A DNA stretch of 64,000 nt from Corynebacterium felinum (GTDB lineage Bacteria; Actinomycetota; Actinomycetes; Mycobacteriales; Mycobacteriaceae): the NCBI RefSeq assembly GCF_030408755.1, contig NZ_CP047209.1, forward strand, positions 2,914,001 to 2,978,000. The letters run 5' to 3'. This document shows, one piece after another, positions 17,599-26,699 of the stretch. The notes beneath the pieces were generated by a model. It searched no databases. It worked only from the letters and a program-made list of their open reading frames with translations, and was not told the DNA's origin. The translations under genes and the position numbers were made by a program. The first letter of the stretch is position 1. Every line of letters starts with the position of its first letter.

Positions 17599-17687
17599 AT
17601 TCTTGTTGTTCTTTCCACGCGAACGTTTCGTCGGAGGACGGTCAGGACAAAGCTCAGGTGTGGCGGTCACACACCTTTGCATGTGTA

Positions 17688-17703
17688 GGTGAGTTATATC
17701 ACC
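17688..17703. promoter_or_regulatory. Candidate GlxR (CRP-family) site upstream of cstA
   Basis: GGTGAGTTATATCACC is a perfect 5+6+5 palindrome holding the GTGA-N6-TCAC core of GlxR/CRP-type sites. It lies about 90 bp upstream of the cstA start, where activation or repression is plausible. Confidence 0.5.
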
Positions 17704-17862
17704 CTCAACTAGGGTCCGACAATAGGTGGGAAAGTTTCCCCACCAACCTCATCACCCCACCTAAACCCCCATCCACATGGACTTAAGGCCATGAACAGCA
17801 TTAATAGCGATACAGCTATATTATTATTGCCATTTCCTTATATGTTGTCGTGTTACCCCCCT

Positions 17863-18969
17863 TTACACCCCACCACTGGTGCTACTTATCCCCGCCCGCC
17901 CGGCGCGCAAAGGCTTTTCCACCAGTTCGTAGCTGATCCAACCAACAAGAATGGAAAAACAGGTGGTAAGAATCCATATAGAGGGGAAGTGTCCGCTAAA
18001 GGGCGGGGTGTTGGTGACCCGCAGAATAATGCTTAAAACCGGCAGGTGCCACAGGAATACGGAGTAGCTAATCCGCCCGAGCCACGTACCAATGGTTGAG
18101 CCTAATAGAGGGGCGTGTGTACAAAACACGGTGGGGATTAACAGGAGTGCGGCGAAGGCGGTTCCAGCGATAATGCGCAGCGCAAATTCCCAGGCGGTGG
18201 GGTGGGTCAGCCCAAGGGGGCCGAAGAATTCCTGGCCGGCGAACCAGGCTACCCCGACTGCACTAATCCACCAGAGGGGGCGAAGTTTTATTGCACTGGG
18301 GCGGTGTTCTAACTCGGCGAGCAGCATGCCGAGGATGAACCAGAGTGTGAATGCGGGCGGATAGATTTGGCGGTTCGGAAGAGTATCGGTGGGGCTGGCT
18401 TGCACAAAGGGGAGAAAAGCCCAGCCCAAGCTAATTATTCCCACTGTTATCAGAATAAGGATTCGGGTTCTGCGACTGCGGTTTCGCAGCAAAAGTACCG
18501 CTACGGGCAGGACGAGGTAGAAGGCAACCTCCACACAGAGACTCCACAGGTGTGTTAATCCCCCGACAAGCCCGTGGGGGATAAACAGCTGCCCGAAAAA
18601 CAGTGTTGCTAACGACGTCGATACGCTCGTGTGAAAAGACTCCGGCAACAGTGCAAAGCACACAAGCACACACACCCAGTAAGCAGGCATGATGCGCCAG
18701 AAACGGCGTCGATAATAGCCTGCGAGTCTCGGGCTTCGCCACAGCAGAAAGGCAGACAGTGCGAAGAACACAGCAACGAAAAAATCGAAGCGAGCTAAAA
18801 TCGCACCCACATGTGTTGCTGGCTCGACCCCTGTTTGGAAGGCCACATGGGTGCTGAGCACACCGAGAGCACTGATCCCCCGCAAACCCTCAAGGGCAGG
18901 TTTGAAACGCGGCATAGGATTCAGGCCGCGGTCGTGCGCAGGGGCAGGCTGTGGGTACGATGGAGACAT
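17863..18969 (-). CDS. tmaT: Acyltransferase 3 family membrane protein, TmaT-like
   Basis: This is a 368-residue polytopic acyltransferase-3 protein. The N-terminal family block is FKPALEGLRGISALGVLSTHVAF, with the likely catalytic His in STHVAF, followed by about ten helices including YWVCVLVCFALLP and GLTHLWSLCVEVAFYLVLPV. The gene order matches Rv0228 of M. tuberculosis and the corynebacterial locus where TmaT acetylates trehalose monocorynomycolate before MmpL export. The start is uncertain: ATG 18969 (MSPSYPQP) or 18915 (MPRFKPAL). The frame also opens farther upstream but would then overlap the divergent gene. The C-terminus is basic and cytoplasmic. Confidence in the family is high, in the TmaT identity moderate. 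Confidence 0.75.
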   Translation of the reverse strand: MSPSYPQPAPAHDRGLNPMPRFKPALEGLRGISALGVLSTHVAFQTGVEPATHVGAILARFDFFVAVFFALSAFLLWRSPRLAGYYRRRFWRIMPAYWVCVLVCFALLPESFHTSVSTSLATLFFGQLFIPHGLVGGLTHLWSLCVEVAFYLVLPVAVLLLRNRSRRTRILILITVGIISLGWAFLPFVQASPTDTLPNRQIYPPAFTLWFILGMLLAELEHRPSAIKLRPLWWISAVGVAWFAGQEFFGPLGLTHPTAWEFALRIIAGTAFAALLLIPTVFCTHAPLLGSTIGTWLGRISYSVFLWHLPVLSIILRVTNTPPFSGHFPSIWILTTCFSILVGWISYELVEKPLRAGRAGISSTSGGV

Positions 18970-19018
18970 TATTTTTAACGTTAGCCGAAAAGTCGATGGG
19001 AAAGAGGCTTCTACTCCC

Positions 19019-20275
19019 GTGCCAGATAGACCACGCCTGAAGATTAAGCACACAGTATCTGTCATCTGTGTCACGGTCGGCATTGTTTTGTTCAGCCTAG
19101 CCGAGCTGATCCCTACCTTTATTCTTGGCAGCATCAAACCCCTGCCCATCGGATTGGCGCGCCATATCTCAACCGCACCGGCACAGGCGCTGGTCTACGA
19201 CCCCGAGCAGGTGTGCGCGGCAAACCTCAGCAATGACTGCCGCATCAGCACCCACGAAATCGTGCTCAACCGACACATCAGCACCAGCCCGGGCACAGCA
19301 GCGACCCCAGCCAAAGCGAAAGCGCGGGTCACCCTCGATGTGTCGGAGGAAATCACCGACACCAGCACCGGCGCACCCCTGTTTAGCATCACTGATTCTT
19401 TGCAGCTACTGCGTAACTCCACCTATCCTGTGGTCGATCCTGTCTCCCACATGAAAGTGGAAGCCCCCGGCATGGGCGTGAATTTTGAAACAGGGGACTT
19501 CGCTCGCGACGGGCTGCAGTATTTCTTCCCCTTCAACTCGGAGCGGCGCAGCTATAAATTCTTCGACTCCTATGCCCAAACCCCCTACCCCATCGACTAT
19601 GTGCGCACTGAGCATCAGGGCGAGAGTGCCTATTTCGATGATTCCGCAGTCTATGTCTACCAGCAGCAACTGCCCGTCGTTGATCTGTCTGAGGCGGCAC
19701 TGCGCTCCTATACCCAACCCCAAGATATCAGCGATGACCCCGCCGAAACCCCCGGTGAGGAAGATTTAACCCGCGCCCAGCAAAACCGCATTGCCAAGCT
19801 GGAGTTGCAAGGCCCAGCCTCGAAGTTTTATGCCGACGGCGGCAATGAGGCGGTGCGCCTGACCCCGTTCTATACCGCCAACCGCACCATCTGGGTGGAG
19901 TCTACTTCTGGGGTGATCTTAAATCAGGCTGATGATGTGTATTTCTTCTTCGCCGCCGATGCAGCTGAAGCGCACCGCACCGCGCGTGCTGCGGGAATGC
20001 TGAAAGAACCAGACCTTAACGCCACGAATGTGCACGCTTCTGACCCAACCTTGTCCGCCGATCCTTTCCGCACCTTGTTCCGTGCACGCTTCGAATTTGA
20101 TCAGCGCACCCAAACCGCACAAAAAGAACTCGCCCAGCCGGTGGTCAACACCATTTTCCGCCTGCAGCTCTACCCCTATCTTGTGAAGCTGGCAGCCGTT
20201 TTTCTGATCATTTTCGGACTGTGGCGCTACACCCGCGATCTGCGCATGATACGCACCCGCGCCGATAAAGCTTAA
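19019..20275 (+). CDS. DUF3068 / PorA-family envelope protein (Rv0227c-like)
   Basis: This 418-residue protein starts at GTG 19019 (VPDRPRLKIKHTV) with GGAAAGAGG upstream. One N-terminal helix (VSVICVTVGIVLFSLAELIPTFI) and one near the C-terminus (LVKLAAVFLIIFGLW) enclose a large periplasmic domain, the DUF3068 layout. The orthologue in C. glutamicum (NCgl2760) has been linked to lipomannan maturation and lipoarabinomannan synthesis, and the mycobacterial counterpart is Rv0227c. Its start lies 49 bp from the divergent TmaT-like gene, so promoters overlap. It is followed by the next membrane-protein gene after 15 bp. Confidence 0.8.
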   Translation: MPDRPRLKIKHTVSVICVTVGIVLFSLAELIPTFILGSIKPLPIGLARHISTAPAQALVYDPEQVCAANLSNDCRISTHEIVLNRHISTSPGTAATPAKAKARVTLDVSEEITDTSTGAPLFSITDSLQLLRNSTYPVVDPVSHMKVEAPGMGVNFETGDFARDGLQYFFPFNSERRSYKFFDSYAQTPYPIDYVRTEHQGESAYFDDSAVYVYQQQLPVVDLSEAALRSYTQPQDISDDPAETPGEEDLTRAQQNRIAKLELQGPASKFYADGGNEAVRLTPFYTANRTIWVESTSGVILNQADDVYFFFAADAAEAHRTARAAGMLKEPDLNATNVHASDPTLSADPFRTLFRARFEFDQRTQTAQKELAQPVVNTIFRLQLYPYLVKLAAVFLIIFGLWRYTRDLRMIRTRADKA

Positions 20276-20290
20276 AGAATGTGAAAAACA

Positions 20291-21826
20291 ATGCCCACAC
20301 TCCCGCACAGCCTCGGTGATCGCCGCCTATCTGCGCGGCAGTTCGCGCATCGTGGCCAGCTGCGCGGGCGTGTGCACTGGCCTGTGCTGTGGTCGTGTTT
20401 TTTACTCTGTGTGCTCCTCGGCCCACTGTTTTCTACGCTGAGCCTCGATACTGCGTTGCTCACGCGGGACATGGTGGTGCTCAACCATCCTGCTATGACG
20501 TTAAGTGCTGTGGGTTTCGGGGATAATCCCGCCCGCGCAACCCCCCAAGATGGGCTGCTGGCGCTGGTGGGTTATGTGATGCCCGCATCCTGGTTTGTGC
20601 GCCTGCTTCTTGTGGGCGTGGGTCTTTTCGCCGCTGCGAGTGCAGCGCAGGCGGGGCGTACTACCTGGCAGAAACTGGCCGCGATCACGGTGTGTCTGTT
20701 CAATCCTTTTGTGGTGGAGCGGCTGCTGCAGGGGCATTGGTCACTGGTTATTGCTGCATGGTTACTGCCGGCGATCTACCTGCGCCGGGGCGCGCCGCTG
20801 CTGGTTGCGTTATGGCTGTGCAGCCTCACCCCCACGGGTGCGGTTGCTGCGTTTATTGTTCTTGCGTGTCGACGCCCCCACCTGCGCTACCTACTCTTTG
20901 CGCTAATCACGTGGTTACCGTGGCTAATCCCTAGCCTACTGTTTAGCCCTGTTTCTCGCGGCACAGATGTGTTTTTCGGCCGGGCCGAAGAAGCAGCAGG
21001 AACTTTAGGAACCTTCCTCGGATTGGGTGGTTTATGGAATATCGCGGCCATTCCGGAGTCGCGAAACTTAGGTTTCGCCCTGATCAGTCTGCTACTGACT
21101 GTAATTTTGGTGTTCTTCATGCCCAGGCGGCTTCAACTCCTTTCAGCTGGGGCAACCGCCGCTTTTCTTCTCCTGTGGCTTGGACCCGGTGCCTGGATTG
21201 TGCACACCATTCCCGGCGCGGCATTGTTTCGTGACTCACACAAGCTCGCCCTTTTTCTCATTCCGGGACTGGTGCTCGCTGCTGGTCGAATATCCTTTGG
21301 TGGCAGGCAGCGATTTCGCTTTTTATCACACAGTGGCGCGATTGTTGTCATTGGGTTGAGCCTGCTAGCGCTGCCTGATGCACCACATGCACTGAGAGCG
21401 CTTCGCCCACTGCCGATCTCCCAGCAGTGGGTGCGCCATGAGGGTGATGTTGTGCAACTCGATAACCGCGGGCTAGTGAACTACCACGGGCGCACGATTG
21501 TCGATCCACTGACCAAAGCAACCTCAGTACTGAGCGCCGGTGAACTACGCATCGACAACACGCTCATCGACCCACCCAACCCCCGCTTCCTGCAGGCCGA
21601 AAAAGCCTGGCGCAGCCACGATCACCCCACTTTGTGTGGCATGGGAATTAGCGCAGTGCACGAAAACAACACCATCCACCCCATTGCATGCACCACCACT
21701 CCTATTCAGCCCTACCGCACCGAATACTTCCGCCTCGGCATAGTGCTCATCAGCATATGGATTGCCCAAAGCCTCATCCCCTGCGCCTTCGGCATACGCG
21801 CATATGCACGCCGACGCAAGGGATGA
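20291..21826 (+). CDS. Polytopic membrane protein of envelope locus (Rv0226c-like)
   Basis: This 511-residue protein has about 10-11 hydrophobic helices, for example VLWSCFLLCVLLGPLFSTL, WFVRLLLVGVGLFAAASAA and LLFALITWLPWLIPSLLF, and an extracytoplasmic C-terminal segment (about 395-480) before a last helix. The layout recalls GT-C-type or mannan-related membrane proteins, but no catalytic motif can be assigned. By position between DUF3068 and glycosyltransferase genes it corresponds to Rv0226c. It is probably co-transcribed with the DUF3068 gene (15-bp gap). It converges on the deacetylase gene, leaving 27 bp between stops, with no evident terminator. Confidence 0.65.
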   Translation: MPTLPHSLGDRRLSARQFAHRGQLRGRVHWPVLWSCFLLCVLLGPLFSTLSLDTALLTRDMVVLNHPAMTLSAVGFGDNPARATPQDGLLALVGYVMPASWFVRLLLVGVGLFAAASAAQAGRTTWQKLAAITVCLFNPFVVERLLQGHWSLVIAAWLLPAIYLRRGAPLLVALWLCSLTPTGAVAAFIVLACRRPHLRYLLFALITWLPWLIPSLLFSPVSRGTDVFFGRAEEAAGTLGTFLGLGGLWNIAAIPESRNLGFALISLLLTVILVFFMPRRLQLLSAGATAAFLLLWLGPGAWIVHTIPGAALFRDSHKLALFLIPGLVLAAGRISFGGRQRFRFLSHSGAIVVIGLSLLALPDAPHALRALRPLPISQQWVRHEGDVVQLDNRGLVNYHGRTIVDPLTKATSVLSAGELRIDNTLIDPPNPRFLQAEKAWRSHDHPTLCGMGISAVHENNTIHPIACTTTPIQPYRTEYFRLGIVLISIWIAQSLIPCAFGIRAYARRRKG

Positions 21827-21853
21827 AACCTCTCATGCTCAAGCATCCTCGTG

Positions 21854-22831
21854 CTAGAAACGTGAATGCTTCGGCGGCGGAACTTGCTGGGCGAAAGTTG
21901 TGGCAATATCTGTTCGGCGCATAAACACCACACCTTCTTGGGCTTTGGCGTAGCTGATAAACTCCGCCAACGCATGAATCCTCGCGGGGTGTCCGGTGAT
22001 ACGCGGGTGGATGCCAATGCTGAGCATTCGGCCGCAGCCGTCATGTTCGACGTCGAGAAGCAGCTGGTCAAGCGCACGCGCACAGTAATCAACAAAATCG
22101 CTCGGGGAGCCGAAACCGGTACCCATGATATAGCGGCAATCATTGGTGACCAGCGAGTAGGGGACCACTAAGTGATCTTTGCCATTCATGCGAGTCCAGA
22201 AGGGTAGGTCGTCGCCATAGTAGTCGGAATCGAAAAGGAAATTGCCGTTTTCTACCAATAATTCGCGGGTATTTGTACTCATTTCACGGCAATACCACCC
22301 TGAGGTTTTCAAACCCATTTCCTTAAACGATTCTAAGGCGAGTGCGATGAGTTCTCGTTCCTCTTCCCGCGAATAGTGATAATGATCAATCCAGCGATAT
22401 CCATGACCCACTAAATCATCCCCGCGGCTTTTCATTCGCTCCACCACTTCAGGGTTGCGCTCAAGTGCGACTGCGGCACCGAAAATAGTGGCGGGAACCT
22501 CTAAACGATCAAAGGTACGGAACATGCGCCAAATACCTGCGCGTGAACCGTACTCGTACATCGACTCTTTTGCCAGATCGCGTTGCCCTTCAACATCAAA
22601 GGGCAGCTCGTACATACCGTCGTTACACCCATCCCCCATGGCAAAGGTGAGCTCCGAACCCTCCTCGTAGTTGACCACGATATTGACGGCGACTTTTGCG
22701 CCATCCTCATTCCAGACAACTTTCGGCAAGGTTTCGCCGTAGCCTACAAGATCGCGTTCAGGGCCTGGCACGCCAGGGATGTCCGCGTTGCGATACCAGT
22801 GGTTTTTTGCCACTTGTTCGTGATTATTCAT
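21854..22831 (-). CDS. Polysaccharide-deacetylase family protein, PuuE-type allantoinase-like
   Basis: This is a 325-residue NodB-fold hydrolase. Segments AVNIVVNYEEGSELTF, NDGMYELPFDVEGQRDLAKESMYEYGSRAGIWRMF, DDLVGHGYRWIDHYHY (metal-site His region) and MLSIGIHPRITGHPARI are typical of the PuuE / metal-independent allantoinase subgroup of polysaccharide deacetylases rather than peptidoglycan deacetylases. There is no signal peptide, so it acts in the cytoplasm. It is divergent from an NCS1 permease across 158 bp, suggesting a uptake-and-hydrolysis pair for allantoin or another cyclic ureide. The substrate cannot be fixed from sequence. Confidence 0.75.
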   Translation of the reverse strand: MNNHEQVAKNHWYRNADIPGVPGPERDLVGYGETLPKVVWNEDGAKVAVNIVVNYEEGSELTFAMGDGCNDGMYELPFDVEGQRDLAKESMYEYGSRAGIWRMFRTFDRLEVPATIFGAAVALERNPEVVERMKSRGDDLVGHGYRWIDHYHYSREEERELIALALESFKEMGLKTSGWYCREMSTNTRELLVENGNFLFDSDYYGDDLPFWTRMNGKDHLVVPYSLVTNDCRYIMGTGFGSPSDFVDYCARALDQLLLDVEHDGCGRMLSIGIHPRITGHPARIHALAEFISYAKAQEGVVFMRRTDIATTFAQQVPPPKHSRF

Positions 22832-22989
22832 CTGTATTTACCCTCCTTCATTCGCAGAAATTAAGACACGATGAAAATTTGCTCAAGCAATGGTGAAAAA
22901 TCTTTTTGCGACCCCCATTCCACGAAGGAGGTCTGTAGCATTAACTACATAATAGCTGATTTGATACATCATTTGTGAGGAGGTTTATA

Positions 22990-24408
22990 ATGACTCAAGC
23001 AACACCAGCCCCACCACAGGTTGAGCACACAAGCACCGAGGAGTACATGCTCGAACCCGTCCCCGTGCACGCACGGCGACAGCGGTGGTCCATGTTCGTT
23101 ATTTGGGTTGGCTTCGGCTACGTACCCACGGGCCTGATCGTCGGCGGACAACTGGCTGGCCAAGGGGATAAACCGGGAATGAATTTCCCTTCTGCTCTTT
23201 TCTCCATCGCCGTGGGTGAAGGACTTTTGCTTTTACTTACTGTCCTTTTAGGCGTTGCAGCAATGCGCACAGGATTGAATTTATCTCTGATTTCGCGCAT
23301 CTCCTATGGCAAGAAGGGCATGATTCTACCGATGCTCATCATGGCCATGCTCACCTTGGGCTGGTTCGCCTCCATCGTGGGCATGGTCGGGTCAATTTTC
23401 GATGTGGCCGTTGGCGATCTCACGGGCATTACTGTGTTTCGCGGTCTGAGCTTGGAATATGTACTGCTGTGTTTATTCTGGGGCGCAGTATTTACATGGT
23501 CTGCGTGGCGCGGCATTGAGATTATCGAGCGTATTTCTGGCTGGGCTGCCCCCTTTGTGCTGGTTGTGGCTGTGGTTGCTGCCATTCTTATGGTCAGTGA
23601 ATACGGTGGCATTGGCGCAGTGCTCGCAGAGGCTTCTACCCGTTCCGGGATGAGCCAAGGCACTGGTGTGACCATTATGCTCGGCGCATGGATTGCTGGC
23701 GTCATCATGGGGGTTGACATATTCCGCTATGCCGGAAACAACAAGCATGTGTGGGTGGGTGCCGCCGCCTGCTTCGTGCTCACCAACCCCTTGCTCAATA
23801 TCGTCGGTTACCTCGGCGCTATTGCCACGGGCGATTCCAACTTCATTACTTGGATGGCCGTGAAAGGTGCCCTGTTGACTGTCACTGGCGTGATCTTGTG
23901 GGTGCTCGCACTGTGGACCACCAATATGAGTGAGCTGTACTGCAATGCCCTGTACGTCGGCCCTGCTGCTGAGAGCATGGGTTGGCGGGTACGTCGCGGA
24001 AAGATTGTGATTGTGGTGGGAACGATTGGAACGATTGCAGGTTCTTTGGGTTTCTACTCCTACTTCTTCGCCGATTTCATCACCATTTTGGGTGCTGCTT
24101 TCGTCCCCTTGGCGGGCCCAATCTTGGCTGATTATTTCTTCATTCGACGCAAGGAGTATGCCACAGCGAACCCGAACGAAATGCCTCCAGTGCGGTGGCC
24201 TGCGCTCATCTCCTTTGTGATCGGCGCAGTCGCGGGCGTGATTTTCCAGTACTGGCTCCCCTTACCGTGGAATTTCCCCGCTGGTTTCGCCGCCCTCATT
24301 CTCACCTTTATTCTTCACATTGTGCTTTCACGCGTGATGCAGCACCGCCCGGAACAACAGCAGGTGGTATCTGCGCATTATGATTCCCCCGCAGCACTAC
24401 TGCGCTAG
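22990..24408 (+). CDS. NCS1 family permease (cytosine/purine/allantoin type)
   Basis: This 472-residue transporter with about 12 helices belongs to the nucleobase:cation symporter-1 family, CodB-like subgroup. Seen are MFVIWVGFGYVPTGLIVGGQL, LNLSLISRISYGKKGMILP (RxSYG), GVDIFRYAGNNKHVW and PLAGPILADYFFIRRKEY near the end. The ATG at 22990 has a strong GAGGAGG site 8 bases upstream. Divergent from the PuuE-like gene, it probably imports that enzyme's substrate or a related purine derivative. The shared 158-bp region should hold the control site; no palindrome stood out. It ends before a long cruciform terminator. Confidence 0.85.
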   Translation: MTQATPAPPQVEHTSTEEYMLEPVPVHARRQRWSMFVIWVGFGYVPTGLIVGGQLAGQGDKPGMNFPSALFSIAVGEGLLLLLTVLLGVAAMRTGLNLSLISRISYGKKGMILPMLIMAMLTLGWFASIVGMVGSIFDVAVGDLTGITVFRGLSLEYVLLCLFWGAVFTWSAWRGIEIIERISGWAAPFVLVVAVVAAILMVSEYGGIGAVLAEASTRSGMSQGTGVTIMLGAWIAGVIMGVDIFRYAGNNKHVWVGAAACFVLTNPLLNIVGYLGAIATGDSNFITWMAVKGALLTVTGVILWVLALWTTNMSELYCNALYVGPAAESMGWRVRRGKIVIVVGTIGTIAGSLGFYSYFFADFITILGAAFVPLAGPILADYFFIRRKEYATANPNEMPPVRWPALISFVIGAVAGVIFQYWLPLPWNFPAGFAALILTFILHIVLSRVMQHRPEQQQVVSAHYDSPAALLR

Positions 24409-24436
24409 AACATCTTTGTATGGCGCAGTTGGTGCA

Positions 24437-24520
24437 TGACCATGCAGGGTGTACAACCAGCACATCTATTCATGGTGGATGTGCTGGCTTTCACCTGCGG
24501 CCTATACAGCTGCATGGTCA
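24437..24520. terminator. Two-level cruciform terminator
   Basis: Inner stem CCAGCACATC/GATGTGCTGG (24457-24466 and 24478-24487) is enclosed by outer stem TGACCATGCAG/CTGCATGGTCA (24437-24447 and 24510-24520). All pairs are perfect. It sits between the convergent permease (plus) and glycosyltransferase (minus). Confidence 0.75.
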
Positions 24521-24525
24521 ACTAG

Positions 24526-25635
24526 TTAGGGGCGTGTGTGCAGTTCTTTGTCCAGCACCTGGCAAAATTGGGTTCCGGTTTCTTCCCAGGAATATCCTGC
24601 CGCTTTTTTCGCTGCGTTTTCACCCAGTATTTTTCGGTAGTCCTCATTATCTAAAAGGTATGTAATTGCCTTGTGCAATTGCTGTTTTCCCTCCACCAGC
24701 ACCCCGGTGTGTTGGTGTGCGATGGAATCTTTCAACCCACCAGCGCTGAAATAACCGATGGTCGGCACTTTGTGTTGGGCGGCTTCGAGGACGGCCAGCC
24801 CCCAGCCTTCTTTGCGCGAAGGCATCAGGTGAATGGTGGCGCGATCAAGCAGAGCGTGTTTGTAGTCTTCGGTCACTTGCCCATGAAAAATCACCCGATC
24901 GCACACACCTTGGTTGTGCGCATATTCTTGCAGCTTATCGGCCCACCAGCCAGAGCCGATCACATCAAGAACAACATTATTAAGGTCACGGATTGCCCAG
25001 ATAGCGTGTTCGATCTGCTTGTGTGGCACCAGCCGTGACAGCGTGACGAGGTGAATGTGTTCGTCGGCTGCAAGCGTGGGCAGGGTGTGCGGCAGGGGGT
25101 CGACACCGTTGCGGATGATACTAATATTTTCTTCCCTATATCCCAGCTCAATCAGTTCCGCTTTGCTCGGTAAAGAGACTGTGATCACCTGCGTGTTGCG
25201 GTGAATGCGCGGGGAAAGCGTTGATTCCAAAAACCACCCAATTTTTGCCAGCAGACGCCCAGCGACCGGCCATTGCTCTTTGTGGCAGTGGTGGGTGAGT
25301 AAAATTGTGGGTTTTCCGGCGAATATGCGGGCAAAAAAGGGGATACCGTTTTGGGTGTCAACAATAATGTCGGCGCCTTTGAGCGCACCAAAGCCGCATC
25401 GCCCTGCAAGCATGGTTAGTGCGGTGCGGATGTATACGCTGTGCTTGCCGCCCGCGCGTCGATAAGCAACCCCGTTGCGCATGCTGCGGGCGGGGGCATC
25501 GGTGTAGCGGGCGGTGCAGTAAATAACCTCGTGCCCGTTGGCGGCGAGGTGTTCGGCGACGCGCTCAAGGTAGCGTTCACTGCCACCCCCTTGGGGATGG
25601 TGGGTGTCGCGCCAGCACAGCAGAACAATCTTCAT
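24526..25635 (-). CDS. GT4-family glycosyltransferase (Rv0225-like)
   Basis: This 369-residue GT-B fold retaining glycosyltransferase has an N-terminal acceptor domain starting MKIVLLCWRDTHHPQGGGSERYLERVAEHL, the mid linker SIIRNGVDPLP, a donor domain LVTLSRLVPHKQIEHAI, and the E-x7-E motif in EGWGLAVLEAAQ. No membrane segment is seen, so it is cytosolic or peripheral and uses a nucleotide or lipid-linked sugar donor. By position next to the MtrP-like gene it corresponds to Rv0225. It diverges from mtrP with only 28 bp between start codons, so the two promoters must overlap. Acceptor and donor are not deducible. Confidence 0.8.
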   Translation of the reverse strand: MKIVLLCWRDTHHPQGGGSERYLERVAEHLAANGHEVIYCTARYTDAPARSMRNGVAYRRAGGKHSVYIRTALTMLAGRCGFGALKGADIIVDTQNGIPFFARIFAGKPTILLTHHCHKEQWPVAGRLLAKIGWFLESTLSPRIHRNTQVITVSLPSKAELIELGYREENISIIRNGVDPLPHTLPTLAADEHIHLVTLSRLVPHKQIEHAIWAIRDLNNVVLDVIGSGWWADKLQEYAHNQGVCDRVIFHGQVTEDYKHALLDRATIHLMPSRKEGWGLAVLEAAQHKVPTIGYFSAGGLKDSIAHQHTGVLVEGKQQLHKAITYLLDNEDYRKILGENAAKKAAGYSWEETGTQFCQVLDKELHTRP

Positions 25636-25663
25636 AACCTTATCTAGCCTAAACTAGTAAGGC

Positions 25664-26449
25664 GTGAAATTACGCAACACCCGCGCCCGCGCCACCTTCA
25701 GCCGTGCGTGCGCACTTTTGCGCGCCGTGAAGGTAGAACAAAGCAATCCCGATCACTTCTATTCATTGCTTGCCCGCGATACTCGTGAGCTGATCGAAGC
25801 TGTGCTTATCGACGCCGCCAACCAGCCACTTTCCCGCCAACGTGTGCTGGATGTCGGTGGGGGACCTGGGTATTTCGCCGAAGAATTTGAACACGCTGGC
25901 GCGTGGTATGTGGGTTTGGAACCGAGCGTGGGTGAAATGTCTGCCGCGGGTATTGCACTAAATAATGCGGTGCGCGGCGATGGCATGGCATTGCCTTTCG
26001 CCGACGAAAGCTTCGATGTGGTGTACTCCTCCAATGTGGCTGAGCATGTGCCCCAACCGTGGCGCATGGGCGAAGAAATGCTGCGGGTGTGCACACCGGG
26101 TGGGATGGTTGTGCTCAGCTACACGGTGTGGCTGGGGCCTTTCGGGGGGCATGAGACGGGCCTGTGGCAGCACTATGTGGGTGGGCATTTCGCGCGTGAG
26201 CGTTATGAGAAAAAACATGGCCGACCACCGAAGAATGTGTTTGGCGAGTCCTTATTTGCTCTCTCCTGCACCGCGGGCCTGAAGTGGGCGCATGAATCTG
26301 GGGCGGAGATTGTGGGGCTTTTCCCCCGTTATCATCCGTGGTGGGCGTGGTGGGTTGTGAAAATTCCGCTGCTCAGGGAGTTTTTGACCAGCAATCTTGT
26401 GATTGTGTTGCGCAAAACAGAAACTGCCCATTCCCGCGACGTGGAATAG
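25664..26449 (+). CDS. mtrP: SAM-dependent methyltransferase, MtrP-like
   Basis: This 261-residue class I methyltransferase has SAM motif I VLDVGGGPGYFAEEF (residues about 65-80), the acidic LEPSVGEMSAAG segment, GDGMALPFADESFDVVYSSNVAEHV (motifs II-III) and GGMVVLSYTVW. A Trp-rich patch (HPWWAWWVVKIP) near the C-terminus may bind membrane. The synteny matches Rv0224c and C. glutamicum MtrP, reported to be needed for efficient trehalose mycolate transport. The GTG at 25664 is the first start and lies very near the likely transcription start, so the transcript may be leaderless. Confidence 0.78.
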   Translation: MKLRNTRARATFSRACALLRAVKVEQSNPDHFYSLLARDTRELIEAVLIDAANQPLSRQRVLDVGGGPGYFAEEFEHAGAWYVGLEPSVGEMSAAGIALNNAVRGDGMALPFADESFDVVYSSNVAEHVPQPWRMGEEMLRVCTPGGMVVLSYTVWLGPFGGHETGLWQHYVGGHFARERYEKKHGRPPKNVFGESLFALSCTAGLKWAHESGAEIVGLFPRYHPWWAWWVVKIPLLREFLTSNLVIVLRKTETAHSRDVE

Positions 26450-26534
26450 GCAGAATTAGGTGTATTTGGTGAGACTCTACGTGCCTACTGCAATATTTTT
26501 AGTAGCCACCTGATCTACCGAGTTTAATGGGTTT

Positions 26535-26699
26535 TTATTTCTTCTCTTCTTGCGCAGCCTCACGACGGGCCGCTACAAAACCAAATTCTGGGCGTGGATA
26601 CTGACGAAAATACGCCTCAGGATCAGCCTTGAGCAGGCGAATCCGCTCAGTATAGGTAACATCAGTGAAAAATGAGGTCTGCTTTTTACGTTCACTCAT
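26535..26699 (-). CDS. 54-residue protein coupled to the GAF-like gene
   Basis: This short frame (MSERKKQTSFFTDVTYTERIRLLKADPEAYFRQYPRPEF..., ending AAQEEKK) starts at an ATG overlapping the stop of the upstream gene (ATGA at 26696-26699). That coupling and its regular charged, helix-friendly composition support real translation. No Cys, signal or membrane segment is present. Function is unknown; it may be a small partner of the membrane GAF-like protein. Confidence 0.6.
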   Translation of the reverse strand: MSERKKQTSFFTDVTYTERIRLLKADPEAYFRQYPRPEFGFVAARREAAQEEKK

